A stretch of 5,886 nucleotides of DNA from Candidatus Omnitrophota bacterium (GTDB taxonomy: Bacteria; Omnitrophota; Gorgyraeia; Gygaellales; Profunditerraquicolaceae): the NCBI GenBank assembly GCA_030691725.1, contig JAUYDQ010000120.1, forward strand, positions 1 through 5,886, read 5' to 3'. Numbering within the stretch: the stretch's first letter is position 1; the number at the start of each line of letters is the position of its first letter. The notes beneath the pieces were generated by a model. It had not been told where the DNA came from, did no database searches, and saw nothing but the letters and a program-made list of their open reading frames with translations. This document shows, one piece after another, positions 1-5,886 of this stretch. The position numbers and the translations under genes were made by a program.

Positions 1-389
1 TTAGCCCGGCCAGGGATTACGTTTTGTTCATGGATTAACGTCTTCGTCCCCAAGAGCCAGGCAAATAAAATCATCGGGATACAAACCAGGCTGCCAAACC
101 CGACTACGACCTCAGGCCTGAATGTCAACAGTATAACAATACTTTCCAGAGACCCTATCAAAAACCTTAATATAGCAGTAAAATTTTTAAAATTAAAACC
201 CAGCTTAATAGAAGATACGGAAATATAATTAAACTTATATTCAAAACTTTTTATCTGATTTGTTATGCTTTTTTTAGGTAAAACTAAAAGCGCATCTATA
301 TTTTTGTGTTTATTTTTTAATGTGTCTAAAAATCCCAGTGCAGGAAAGATATGGCCGCCGCTTGATCCGGTAATGGCTAAGACCTTCAC
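1..389 (-). CDS. murG: MurG, lipid II-forming GlcNAc transferase (N-terminal 129 residues; 3' end outside window)
   Basis: MurG transfers GlcNAc from UDP-GlcNAc to lipid I on the inner face of the cytoplasmic membrane, giving lipid II. The visible part is the N-terminal, acceptor-binding Rossmann-like domain. Residues 3-18 contain the first glycine-rich loop (TGSSGGHIFPAL, family form GGTGGHxxPAL). Residues 97-101 are the second loop, written GFGSL where the family normally has GxGGY. Residues 120-123 are the diagnostic HEQN, followed by PGRA. Spacing between these motifs is normal for the family. The start is GTG at 389-387: it gives the expected N-terminus just before the first loop, shares GTGA with the ftsW stop codon, and has a GGAG seven bases upstream. 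The frame stays open to the window edge. The UDP-GlcNAc-binding C-terminal domain lies outside the window. Identification is firm; whether the altered second loop changes activity cannot be judged here. Confidence 0.95.
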   Translation of the reverse strand, partial: MKVLAITGSSGGHIFPALGFLDTLKNKHKNIDALLVLPKKSITNQIKSFEYKFNYISVSSIKLGFNFKNFTAILRFLIGSLESIVILLTFRPEVVVGFGSLVCIPMILFAWLLGTKTLIHEQNVIPGRA

Positions 390-1480
390 GGATATTCTCC
401 AGTCCGCGCAATATTCATTAGTATGCCAACACTGATCAGATCAAAAACAAAAGAAGAACCGCCGTAACTGATAAAAGGCAAAGGCAGGCCTTTTGTAGGT
501 AATATTCCGCAGGAAACACCAATGTTTATTATAGCCTTAAGAGAAATCATCAGAACCAACCCCAGGCTTAAAAAATAAGCAAATTTATCCGCGGCATTCT
601 TTATTACTTTAAGGCCCTGTTGAATAAAGACTATCAATAATATTATTACAGCCACTGTCCCCAACAACCCTAATTCTTCCCCGATTATAGAAAAAATAAA
701 GTCGGTATGTGCTGCGGGCAGATAAAATAATTTTTGCTTGGAATGGCCCAGCCCCACACCGAATAGTCCGCCTGAACCCAAGGCAATCTGTGATTGGATG
801 ACCTGAAAACCGCTGCCTTTGGGGTCGAGCCAAGGGTTTAAAAATGCCATAATACGCATCCGGCGATAAGGAACATTAAATATCAATATATAAAGTAAAG
901 GCAGGCTAACCATGATTACCGACAAAAGATAAGATACGCGCACACCAGCCACAAAAAGCATAATAAACACCACAATTGCGAGAGCCAAAACAGTTCCTAA
1001 ATCCGGTTGTGCAAGAATTAATAGTCCCGTCATTCCTAAAATAAACATTGGTGGCAGGAAGCCTTGCCAGAACGTTTTTATTTGGTCGCACTTACGGCTA
1101 ATAAAATCCGCTATATAAATAATTACAGCCATATTGGCTAATTCTGAAGGCTGGAAACTGATAAATTTTATCCTGAACCAGCGGCGGGCGCCAGCAATTT
1201 CTCTACCGATATGGGGAATTAAAACTAAAACCAGTAATGCAATAGATAATATCAATAATGGTTTCGCCCATCTCCTCAATTTCTTATAATCGATACTCAT
1301 CACTAATAAAGTAAGGATCGAGCCAATAATAAGAAAACTTAAATGCCTTTTTAAAAAAAAGAGGCTGTCTTTATACCTCTCCCAGGCATAAATGCTGGAA
1401 GCGCTATAGATCATCACCGTCCCGATACATATCAGAATAAAGGTAATGGTAAATAGATTTATCCTCGTATCACGCGCCAT
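386..1480 (-). CDS. ftsW: FtsW, SEDS-family septal peptidoglycan glycosyltransferase
   Basis: FtsW polymerises lipid II into glycan strands at the division septum, working with a class B penicillin-binding protein (usually FtsI, not in this window). The 364-residue protein is almost wholly hydrophobic, with about ten predicted membrane segments starting at residues 7-27. SEDS motifs appear in order: MIYSASS (23-29), GARRWF (97-102), FQPSELA (109-115), QPDLGT (158-163), FLNPWLDPKGSGFQ (213-226), HTDFIFS (258-264), GEELG (267-271) and GILPTKGLPLPFISYGGSS (325-343). Asp260 in HTDF matches the catalytic aspartate of SEDS enzymes. Lys315 stands where the family usually has Gln (LKAIINIGV). The placement between murD and murG favours FtsW over its paralogues RodA and SpoVE, though SpoVE cannot be told apart by sequence alone. 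The ATG at 1480 gives a typical short cytoplasmic N-terminus. No Shine-Dalgarno sequence precedes it, and the start lies 11 bp inside the end of murD, so translational coupling is likely. Confidence 0.95.
   Translation of the reverse strand: MARDTRINLFTITFILICIGTVMIYSASSIYAWERYKDSLFFLKRHLSFLIIGSILTLLVMSIDYKKLRRWAKPLLILSIALLVLVLIPHIGREIAGARRWFRIKFISFQPSELANMAVIIYIADFISRKCDQIKTFWQGFLPPMFILGMTGLLILAQPDLGTVLALAIVVFIMLFVAGVRVSYLLSVIMVSLPLLYILIFNVPYRRMRIMAFLNPWLDPKGSGFQVIQSQIALGSGGLFGVGLGHSKQKLFYLPAAHTDFIFSIIGEELGLLGTVAVIILLIVFIQQGLKVIKNAADKFAYFLSLGLVLMISLKAIINIGVSCGILPTKGLPLPFISYGGSSFVFDLISVGILMNIARTGEYP
397..400 (-). promoter_or_regulatory. Shine-Dalgarno site of murG
   Basis: GGAG lies seven bases upstream of the murG GTG codon, inside the last codons of ftsW. 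It is the best-formed ribosome binding site in the window and supports the non-ATG start. Together with the GTGA start/stop overlap it suggests that murG translation is both coupled to ftsW and able to initiate independently. Confidence 0.7.
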
Positions 1481-2744
1481 GTTTGTTTTTGGCTAAATTA
1501 AAAACTGCCTGCTTGAAAATCTTTCCTCTTTCCTCATAATTAAGGAACATATCAAAACTGGAACACATGGGTGAAAGTAGCACGCAATCACCAGATTTGG
1601 CTTTAGAAAAGGCAAGATTAACTGCTTCCTCTAAGGTAGGGGCTTCATCGATAGATAGAAATCCTCTCAGGGCACTTTTTATTTTCTCTCTTGCCTCTCC
1701 AATCAAAATAACCTCTCTTGTTTTCTTTCGTATTAAATCCAAAATAATACTATAGTCGCTGCCTTTATCTTTACCTCCTGCTATTAAGACTATGGGGCAA
1801 GAAATATTCTTAAATGCCCATATAGTAGAATCTACGGTTGTACTCTTGGAATCATTGATAAATGTGACATTATTTATTTTGGCGACATATTCAAGGCGAT
1901 GCTCGATGCCCTTAAACGCCCTAAATACTTCCAGACACAGTTCTTTATCTATGCCTAGTATAGAAGCTACGGCTAAAACTGCAGCCTGATTAAGGTTTAA
2001 ATCTGGCATCTGGGAAAAATATACAACATTAGCTTTTGTCTCTTTGGCTAACTCTTTAACTGCAGGGTCGTCATGATTCAAGACTGAATAATCAGACTTG
2101 TCCTGGTTTATGAATATGCGCTTTTTTGCCGCAAGATACTCTTGTAAGTCTTTATATCTATCCAGATGGTTACAGGCAAAATTGAGTATCAGGGCAATCT
2201 TTGGTTTAAATTCATGTATATTCTCTAACTGAAAAGAGCTCACCTCAAGGGATACAAAATCACCCGCTTCCATTTTCTCTACTTCAGAGCAAAAAGGATT
2301 GCCGATATTGCCCAAGACAAAAACTTTTTTACCTCCAGCCTCCAGTATCTTACCGATTAATGTCGTAACAGTAGTCTTACCATTTGAGCCTGTAACGGCA
2401 ATTACGGTCGCAGGACATAAAAGCCAAGCCAGTTCTATCTCGCTTATTATCGGTATTTGGAATTGTTTGGCTAAGACAATAGGTAATGCAGTGTCTGGTA
2501 TTCCTGGCGAAACAACAAGCAAATCTTTATCTTTTATAAATTCCGGAGAATGCCTGCCTATTTCAATCTTTATATTTTTTGATTTTAGTTGAAGGGCATA
2601 TGAACGCGTTGAATCATTATCCTGATTATCTGACACACTGACATCCGCGCCTAAATCATAGAGCAAATTAGCCGAGGCAAAACCAGAGCGCGCCATTCCC
2701 GCTACAGTAACTTTTCTGTGTTTAAAATAATCTTTATTGTTCAT
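1470..2744 (-). CDS. murD: MurD, UDP-MurNAc-L-alanine:D-glutamate ligase, with a shortened central domain
   Basis: MurD is the cytoplasmic ATP-dependent ligase that adds D-glutamate to UDP-MurNAc-L-Ala. The 424-residue protein has the three Mur ligase domains. The N-terminal Rossmann domain carries GMARSG (16-21), the UDP-binding loop, and SPGIP (79-83). The central ATPase domain carries the P-loop VTGSNGKTT (117-125), LEVSSFQLE (166-174), HLDRY (193-197) and a lysine at 207 (LAAKKRI) matching the carbamylated lysine of the family. The C-terminal domain carries EHRLE (281-285), NDSKSTT (297-303), GGKDKG (323-328) and SPMCSSFDMF (391-400). Between residues 243 and 252 the protein lacks about 30 residues present in E. 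coli MurD, and the GxHNxxN motif there is reduced to MPDLNLN. This largely explains the length below the usual 440-450 residues. The ATG at 2744 sits just ahead of the UDP-binding loop; the next Met (17) would cut into it. No clear Shine-Dalgarno site is seen in the 21 bp after mraY. Confidence 0.95.
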   Translation of the reverse strand: MNNKDYFKHRKVTVAGMARSGFASANLLYDLGADVSVSDNQDNDSTRSYALQLKSKNIKIEIGRHSPEFIKDKDLLVVSPGIPDTALPIVLAKQFQIPIISEIELAWLLCPATVIAVTGSNGKTTVTTLIGKILEAGGKKVFVLGNIGNPFCSEVEKMEAGDFVSLEVSSFQLENIHEFKPKIALILNFACNHLDRYKDLQEYLAAKKRIFINQDKSDYSVLNHDDPAVKELAKETKANVVYFSQMPDLNLNQAAVLAVASILGIDKELCLEVFRAFKGIEHRLEYVAKINNVTFINDSKSTTVDSTIWAFKNISCPIVLIAGGKDKGSDYSIILDLIRKKTREVILIGEAREKIKSALRGFLSIDEAPTLEEAVNLAFSKAKSGDCVLLSPMCSSFDMFLNYEERGKIFKQAVFNLAKNKHGA

Positions 2745-2765
2745 AGAGACATTGTGAAGAGCGCG

Positions 2766-3854
2766 TTATCTTATCTTTAAAGTAACTATTGTAAAAAGTG
2801 CAAGGAGGCTTGCCAGAATCCAGAATCTTACAATCACCTTAGTCTCTGACCAGCCAAGGAATTGAAAATGATGATGTAGGGGAGCAATTCTAAATATGCG
2901 CTTCTTTGTAAGACGGAAGGAGGCTACCTGTAAAATTACTGATAAAGCCTCTAAAACAAATATCCCCCCCACAATTACCAAGAGTAGTTCTTTCTTTATC
3001 AATAAAGCAGTTGTCCCAAGGGCACCGCCCAAAGCCAAAGAACCTACATCTCCCATAAAAATAGAGGCCGGGTAACAGTTAAACCATAAGAAACCCAATC
3101 CTGCTCCGAGAATACTTGCGCAAAACACTGTTAATTCTCCGCCACCTTTAATATAAGGTATGAAAAGATAACTGCTAAATCTTATATTTCCCGACACATA
3201 GCTTAAAACGCTAAAGGCCAAGGCTACCATAATTACAGTTCCTATGGCTAAACCATCTAAGCCATCAGTAAGGTTTACAGCATTGGAAGAGCCTGTTATG
3301 ACTATAATGACAAACAAGATATAAAAAATACCCAGCTCTAAAGATACATCTTTCAAAAATGGTATATCAATCTTCGTCCCGTTTTGTGGAGTTAAAAAAA
3401 GTATGATGCCTAATACCAGGCCTAATATGATTTGGCTGGTGAATTTTGAAGCAGCAGTCAAACCTTTAGATTTTTTTCTTATATGTTTTAGATAATCATC
3501 AATAAATCCGGTTATCCCTAACCAGACCGTACTAAATAAAACCAGGATTATGTATCTGTTAAAAATATCCGCCCAAAGTAATGTAGCTGATAATATTGCC
3601 AAGAGTATCAATATTCCGCCCATAGTTGGTGTATCCTGTTTTCTGCTATGCAATTCGTATAATCTGGCGCTGTCTTCTTTTCTTATATTTTCACCTATCT
3701 TTAACTGGGTAAGGAATTTTATTACTATTGGGCCTAGAATCATGCTGATCAGAAAAGCAGTTATAGTTGCCATTGCAGCGCGAAAGGTAATGTAACGAAA
3801 GATATTAAAAAAAGATATTATATCGTGTAGAGGGTAAAGTAAATGATATAGCAT
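2766..3854 (-). CDS. mraY: MraY, phospho-N-acetylmuramoyl-pentapeptide transferase
   Basis: MraY is the integral membrane enzyme that transfers phospho-MurNAc-pentapeptide from the UDP precursor to undecaprenyl phosphate, forming lipid I and releasing UMP. At 362 residues it has the normal family length. About ten hydrophobic segments are visible. The N-terminus (MLYHLLYPL, then NIFRYITFRA at 17-26) is typical. Further family signatures are TPTMGG (75-80), the double aspartate FIDDYLK (117-123; Asp119 and Asp120), NAVNLTDGLDG (191-201), FMGDVGSLALGG (266-277; Asp269) and the histidine cluster PLHHHF (325-330). The conserved aspartates and the HHH loop are the Mg2+ and UDP-substrate site of the family, and all are intact. 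The ATG at 3854 follows the murF TAA stop after one base, and only a weak purine run (AAGAG) precedes it, so it probably depends on reinitiation after murF. It produces the membrane substrate for MurG at the other end of the cluster. Confidence 0.97.
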   Translation of the reverse strand: MLYHLLYPLHDIISFFNIFRYITFRAAMATITAFLISMILGPIVIKFLTQLKIGENIRKEDSARLYELHSRKQDTPTMGGILILLAILSATLLWADIFNRYIILVLFSTVWLGITGFIDDYLKHIRKKSKGLTAASKFTSQIILGLVLGIILFLTPQNGTKIDIPFLKDVSLELGIFYILFVIIVITGSSNAVNLTDGLDGLAIGTVIMVALAFSVLSYVSGNIRFSSYLFIPYIKGGGELTVFCASILGAGLGFLWFNCYPASIFMGDVGSLALGGALGTTALLIKKELLLVIVGGIFVLEALSVILQVASFRLTKKRIFRIAPLHHHFQFLGWSETKVIVRFWILASLLALFTIVTLKIR

Positions 3855-3855
3855 A

Positions 3856-5220
3856 TTAGCTCTTGAAGATCTCTTCCATCTTCATCAGGCGAGATCCCTT
3901 AACCAACACAAGGTCACCCTTCTTTAGTGAAAGCCTGCTAAATAAAATCTTGCGTGCTTGAGTAATAGTTTGGCATGTAAATATATTCTTGGTATCAAAA
4001 CGAGAAGCCATAGCTCCCTTAGCTGCCAGTTTAGATAAATTGCCTACCGTGATAAGTACATCGCAGCACCCAGCTGCTTCTTGGCCGGCTTGATAGTGAA
4101 ATGATTTTTTATAACTTCCTAATTCTAACATATCACCCATCACAAAAATCTTCCTCCCCGAAGTCCTAAAATTAGCAAGGACATCTAAGGCCTGACTCAA
4201 AGAGGGCGGGTTAGAATTATATGTATCATCAATAAATTTGATGCTGTCTAATTCCATAAATTTAAGCCTGCTCTGCGGAAAGTCAAAGGTATTAAGCCTT
4301 AAGATAATATCTTTATATGCGATACCGAAGATTCGCGCTACTGTTATAGCAGCCAATGCATTATAAATATTATAATACCCCGGGGTCTTTAATGTAAATT
4401 TATATTTTTGATTTACACAAAACTCTAATTTATCAATAACATTTCTAATATAGGAAGCAAAAAAATCGCAATGATTTTTCATGCCAAAACCTAAAATAAT
4501 CGTTTTTTTATGTTTGGGGGATATTTTCCTCTTTAATAAATTATCATCCGCATTCAATATGCCGATATATGGTTTTTCTAAATTTTCTACTATCTTGTAT
4601 TTTTCTCTAAAAACACCTTTTAAATCACGCAGATATTCTAAGTGGCTGGAACCGACATTAGTAATTATGCCTATATTCGGTTGGCATATCCTGGTAAGAT
4701 ATTCAACTTCGCCAAAATGATTTGTACCCACCTCAAGAACCGTAATATCATAGGAACCGTTAAGCTTAACCAAAGTCAAAGGCAGGCCTATATGGTTATT
4801 TTTTGTGCCTTCGTTCTTGAGAACCTTAAATTTTCTCGATAATATATGGGCGATCATTTCTTTAGCAGTAGTCTTACCATTGCTTCCCGTAACCGCAATA
4901 ACAGGAGTATTAAATTTTCTACGCTGGAATCGAGCAATGTCTCCGAGCGCTTTTATGGTATCCCGGACTTCTATAAAAGTTACTCCGGGCGCCTTGTCTT
5001 TTGCCTTGCCCGCCGGTTCTTTTATTATACAGCTTGCCCCTTTTTTAATTGCTTCATCAATGAAATCGTGGCCGTCAAAATTATTCCCTTTTATAGCAAT
5101 AAAGGCATCTTGAGGATGAATCGTCCTGGTATCTATAGAGATACCCCTAATAATTGTATTCTCTACCTGGCTTATTAGCCTGCCTTTAGTAGCTTCTACT
5201 AACTCATTGACTCTAAACAT
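3856..5220 (-). CDS. murF: MurF, UDP-MurNAc-tripeptide:D-alanyl-D-alanine ligase
   Basis: MurF is the cytoplasmic ATP-dependent ligase that adds the D-Ala-D-Ala dipeptide to UDP-MurNAc-tripeptide, making the pentapeptide that MraY uses. The 454-residue length is typical. The N-terminal UDP-binding domain has the family pattern GISIDTRTI (26-34), then DAFIAIKGNNFDGHDF (38-53). The ATPase domain has the P-loop VTGSNGKTTAKEMI (110-123), KNNHIGLPLT (140-149), LEVGTNHFGE (162-171), NVGSSHLEYL (188-197) and GYYNIYNALAA (281-291). The last is the GxHNxxN motif with Tyr in place of His. The C-terminal domain carries SRLKF (317-321), DDTYNSNPPSL (331-341), MGDMLELG (361-368) and VKGSRLMKME (440-449). 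DDTYN-NP, MGDMLELG and the KGSR ending are specific to MurF and separate it from MurC, MurD and MurE. The ATG at 5220 lies 22 bp inside murE, with purine-rich GAGAGG and AAGAG upstream. Apart from the Tyr no key residue appears missing. Confidence 0.96.
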   Translation of the reverse strand: MFRVNELVEATKGRLISQVENTIIRGISIDTRTIHPQDAFIAIKGNNFDGHDFIDEAIKKGASCIIKEPAGKAKDKAPGVTFIEVRDTIKALGDIARFQRRKFNTPVIAVTGSNGKTTAKEMIAHILSRKFKVLKNEGTKNNHIGLPLTLVKLNGSYDITVLEVGTNHFGEVEYLTRICQPNIGIITNVGSSHLEYLRDLKGVFREKYKIVENLEKPYIGILNADDNLLKRKISPKHKKTIILGFGMKNHCDFFASYIRNVIDKLEFCVNQKYKFTLKTPGYYNIYNALAAITVARIFGIAYKDIILRLNTFDFPQSRLKFMELDSIKFIDDTYNSNPPSLSQALDVLANFRTSGRKIFVMGDMLELGSYKKSFHYQAGQEAAGCCDVLITVGNLSKLAAKGAMASRFDTKNIFTCQTITQARKILFSRLSLKKGDLVLVKGSRLMKMEEIFKS

Positions 5221-5886
5221 TCTCTTACAACCTCTCGGTCATCAAAATGTATAGTCTGATTCTTTAATATTTGGTAAGTCTCATGTCCCTTGCCAGCTAT
5301 CAGAACTATATCTCCTACCGTAGCCAGAGATAAAGATTTTCTTATGGCGTCTTTGCGGTCGGGAATAATAGAATAGTTATCCTTTCTTATGCCTTTTATA
5401 ATATCCTCTATTATTTCTTGCGGGTCTTCAGAGCGGGGGTTATCACTGGTAATAATTACATAATCGGATAATTCAGAAGCTGCATAGCCCATCTTTGGCC
5501 TTTTAGTTTTATCACGTTCACCACCGCATCCAAATACAACAATAATTCTATTGCCGGATATTTGCCTTAAAGCTCCAATAACATTGGTAAGCGCATCTTC
5601 TGTGTGGGCATAATCTACAAAGAGCGAAAAATCTTTTCTACATTTTATCTTCTCAAGCCTGCCCGGAATAAAATTGAACCTCTCCAATGCAGACTTTATA
5701 ACCGTTGGATCCAGGCCTTCCTTAAAAGCCCAGGCAAAACTTGCTAATATATTATAAATATTATGGCGCCCGATAAGTCTGGTTTTAAAGTTTATTTCTT
5801 TTTTAATCGCTCTTAATGTAAATTCTGTATGTGAAATATCAAGTTTTATACCGCAAGCTATAATATCGGCCTCATTCTCGATTGCG
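5199..5886 (-). CDS. murE: MurE, UDP-MurNAc-dipeptide:meso-DAP ligase (C-terminal 228 residues; 5' end outside window)
   Basis: MurE adds the third stem-peptide residue to UDP-MurNAc-L-Ala-D-Glu in the cytoplasm. The frame is open to the right window edge; the first full codon gives AIENEADIIAC. It ends at a TAG inside the start of murF. The visible part is the end of the central domain and the whole C-terminal domain. Using visible-residue numbering, it shows GRHNIYN (39-45), FIPGRLEKI (72-80), VDYAHTEDAL (90-99), FGCGGERDKTKRPKMG (118-133), TSDNPRSEDP (146-155) and AGKGHETYQ (197-205). DNPR followed by GKGHE is the pattern of MurE enzymes that take meso-diaminopimelate, so an mDAP-type wall is inferred. 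VDYAHTED departs from the usual DYAHTPD. The P-loop and carbamylated lysine lie outside the window. An in-frame TTG at 5687 is not the start, since clear MurE homology continues upstream of it. About half of a normal MurE of roughly 480-500 residues is seen. Confidence 0.95.
   Translation of the reverse strand, partial: AIENEADIIACGIKLDISHTEFTLRAIKKEINFKTRLIGRHNIYNILASFAWAFKEGLDPTVIKSALERFNFIPGRLEKIKCRKDFSLFVDYAHTEDALTNVIGALRQISGNRIIVVFGCGGERDKTKRPKMGYAASELSDYVIITSDNPRSEDPQEIIEDIIKGIRKDNYSIIPDRKDAIRKSLSLATVGDIVLIAGKGHETYQILKNQTIHFDDREVVRECLESMS

Noticed and set aside
609..833. Minus-strand open frames inside ftsW in another frame (609-833 and 906-1091)
   Set aside because: Their residues are frame-shifted readings of the FtsW protein, whose own frame carries all the SEDS motifs.
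2370..2396. DNA similarity between this stretch and about 4867-4893, sharing a run of some 14 identical bases
   Set aside because: Both encode the P-loop VTGSNGKTT of paralogous Mur ligases (murD and murF). This is family conservation, not a mobile or regulatory repeat.
2299..2592. Plus-strand open frame of 97 codons, with others at 1567-1755, 1792-1989 and 3550-3795
   Set aside because: They are antisense to conserved parts of murD and mraY, including the murD P-loop region, and are explained by codon composition of those genes.
2745..2765. Possible regulatory element or tiny upstream reading frame (ATG-TCT-CTA-TGA) between mraY and murD
   Set aside because: The gap is only 21 bp, with no inverted repeat or promoter-like boxes. 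The three-codon frame overlaps the murD start, but nothing else supports a role.
3798..3825. Short direct repeat aaagatatta within an A-rich stretch
   Set aside because: It falls in the mraY coding region where a Ser-Phe-Phe-Asn-Ile-Phe run uses similar codons; composition explains it.
4846..5178. Plus-strand open frame of 110 codons, with neighbours at 4805-5113, 4642-4842 and 4481-4720
   Set aside because: All lie opposite the well-supported murF gene, the translations resemble no protein family I recognise, and no ribosome binding site or gene context supports them.
5685..5687. TTG at 5687 as the start of the murE frame
   Set aside because: The frame stays open to the window edge and encodes the MurE motif GRHNIYN upstream of this codon, so it is an internal Leu.
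1..5886. A previously undescribed system hidden in the window
   Set aside because: Every base except 22 is covered by six recognisable peptidoglycan and division genes in a classical order, leaving no room for an additional locus.

Overview
The window is a tightly packed part of a division and cell wall (dcw) cluster, read entirely from the minus strand. In transcription order, from the right edge to the left, it carries murE (5' part missing), murF, mraY, murD, ftsW and murG (3' part missing). This is the gene order of the classical E. coli cluster. It supplies consecutive steps of peptidoglycan precursor synthesis plus the septal glycan polymerase.

Layout: murE runs from the right edge to 5199 and overlaps murF by 22 bp. 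murF (5220-3856) is followed after one base by mraY (3854-2766). A 21 bp gap precedes murD (2744-1470), which overlaps ftsW (1480-386) by 11 bp. ftsW and murG share the four bases GTGA (389-386), and murG runs off the left edge. No stretch over 21 bp lacks a gene. I see no promoter, terminator, RNA gene, mobile element, CRISPR array or convincing plus-strand gene, so the six genes are most likely one transcript.

How they work together: MurE adds the third residue, probably meso-diaminopimelate judging by its DNPR motif, to UDP-MurNAc-L-Ala-D-Glu, the product of MurD. MurF adds D-Ala-D-Ala. MraY moves the finished phospho-MurNAc-pentapeptide onto undecaprenyl phosphate to give lipid I, and MurG adds GlcNAc to give lipid II. 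FtsW polymerises lipid II at the septum. The set implies a walled bacterium that divides by the FtsZ/FtsW route.

Organism: the sequence is AT-rich. Most proteins are of normal family length, but several family motifs are changed: a shortened central domain in MurD, GFGSL in place of GFGGY in MurG, and a Lys where FtsW proteins usually have Gln. A meso-DAP-type MurE and this gene order fit a diderm or deep-branching bacterium. An uncultivated lineage such as Omnitrophota is possible, but that is a low-confidence guess which this locus cannot settle.

I found no previously undescribed system. The points worth a second look are departures from family consensus inside otherwise ordinary core genes.
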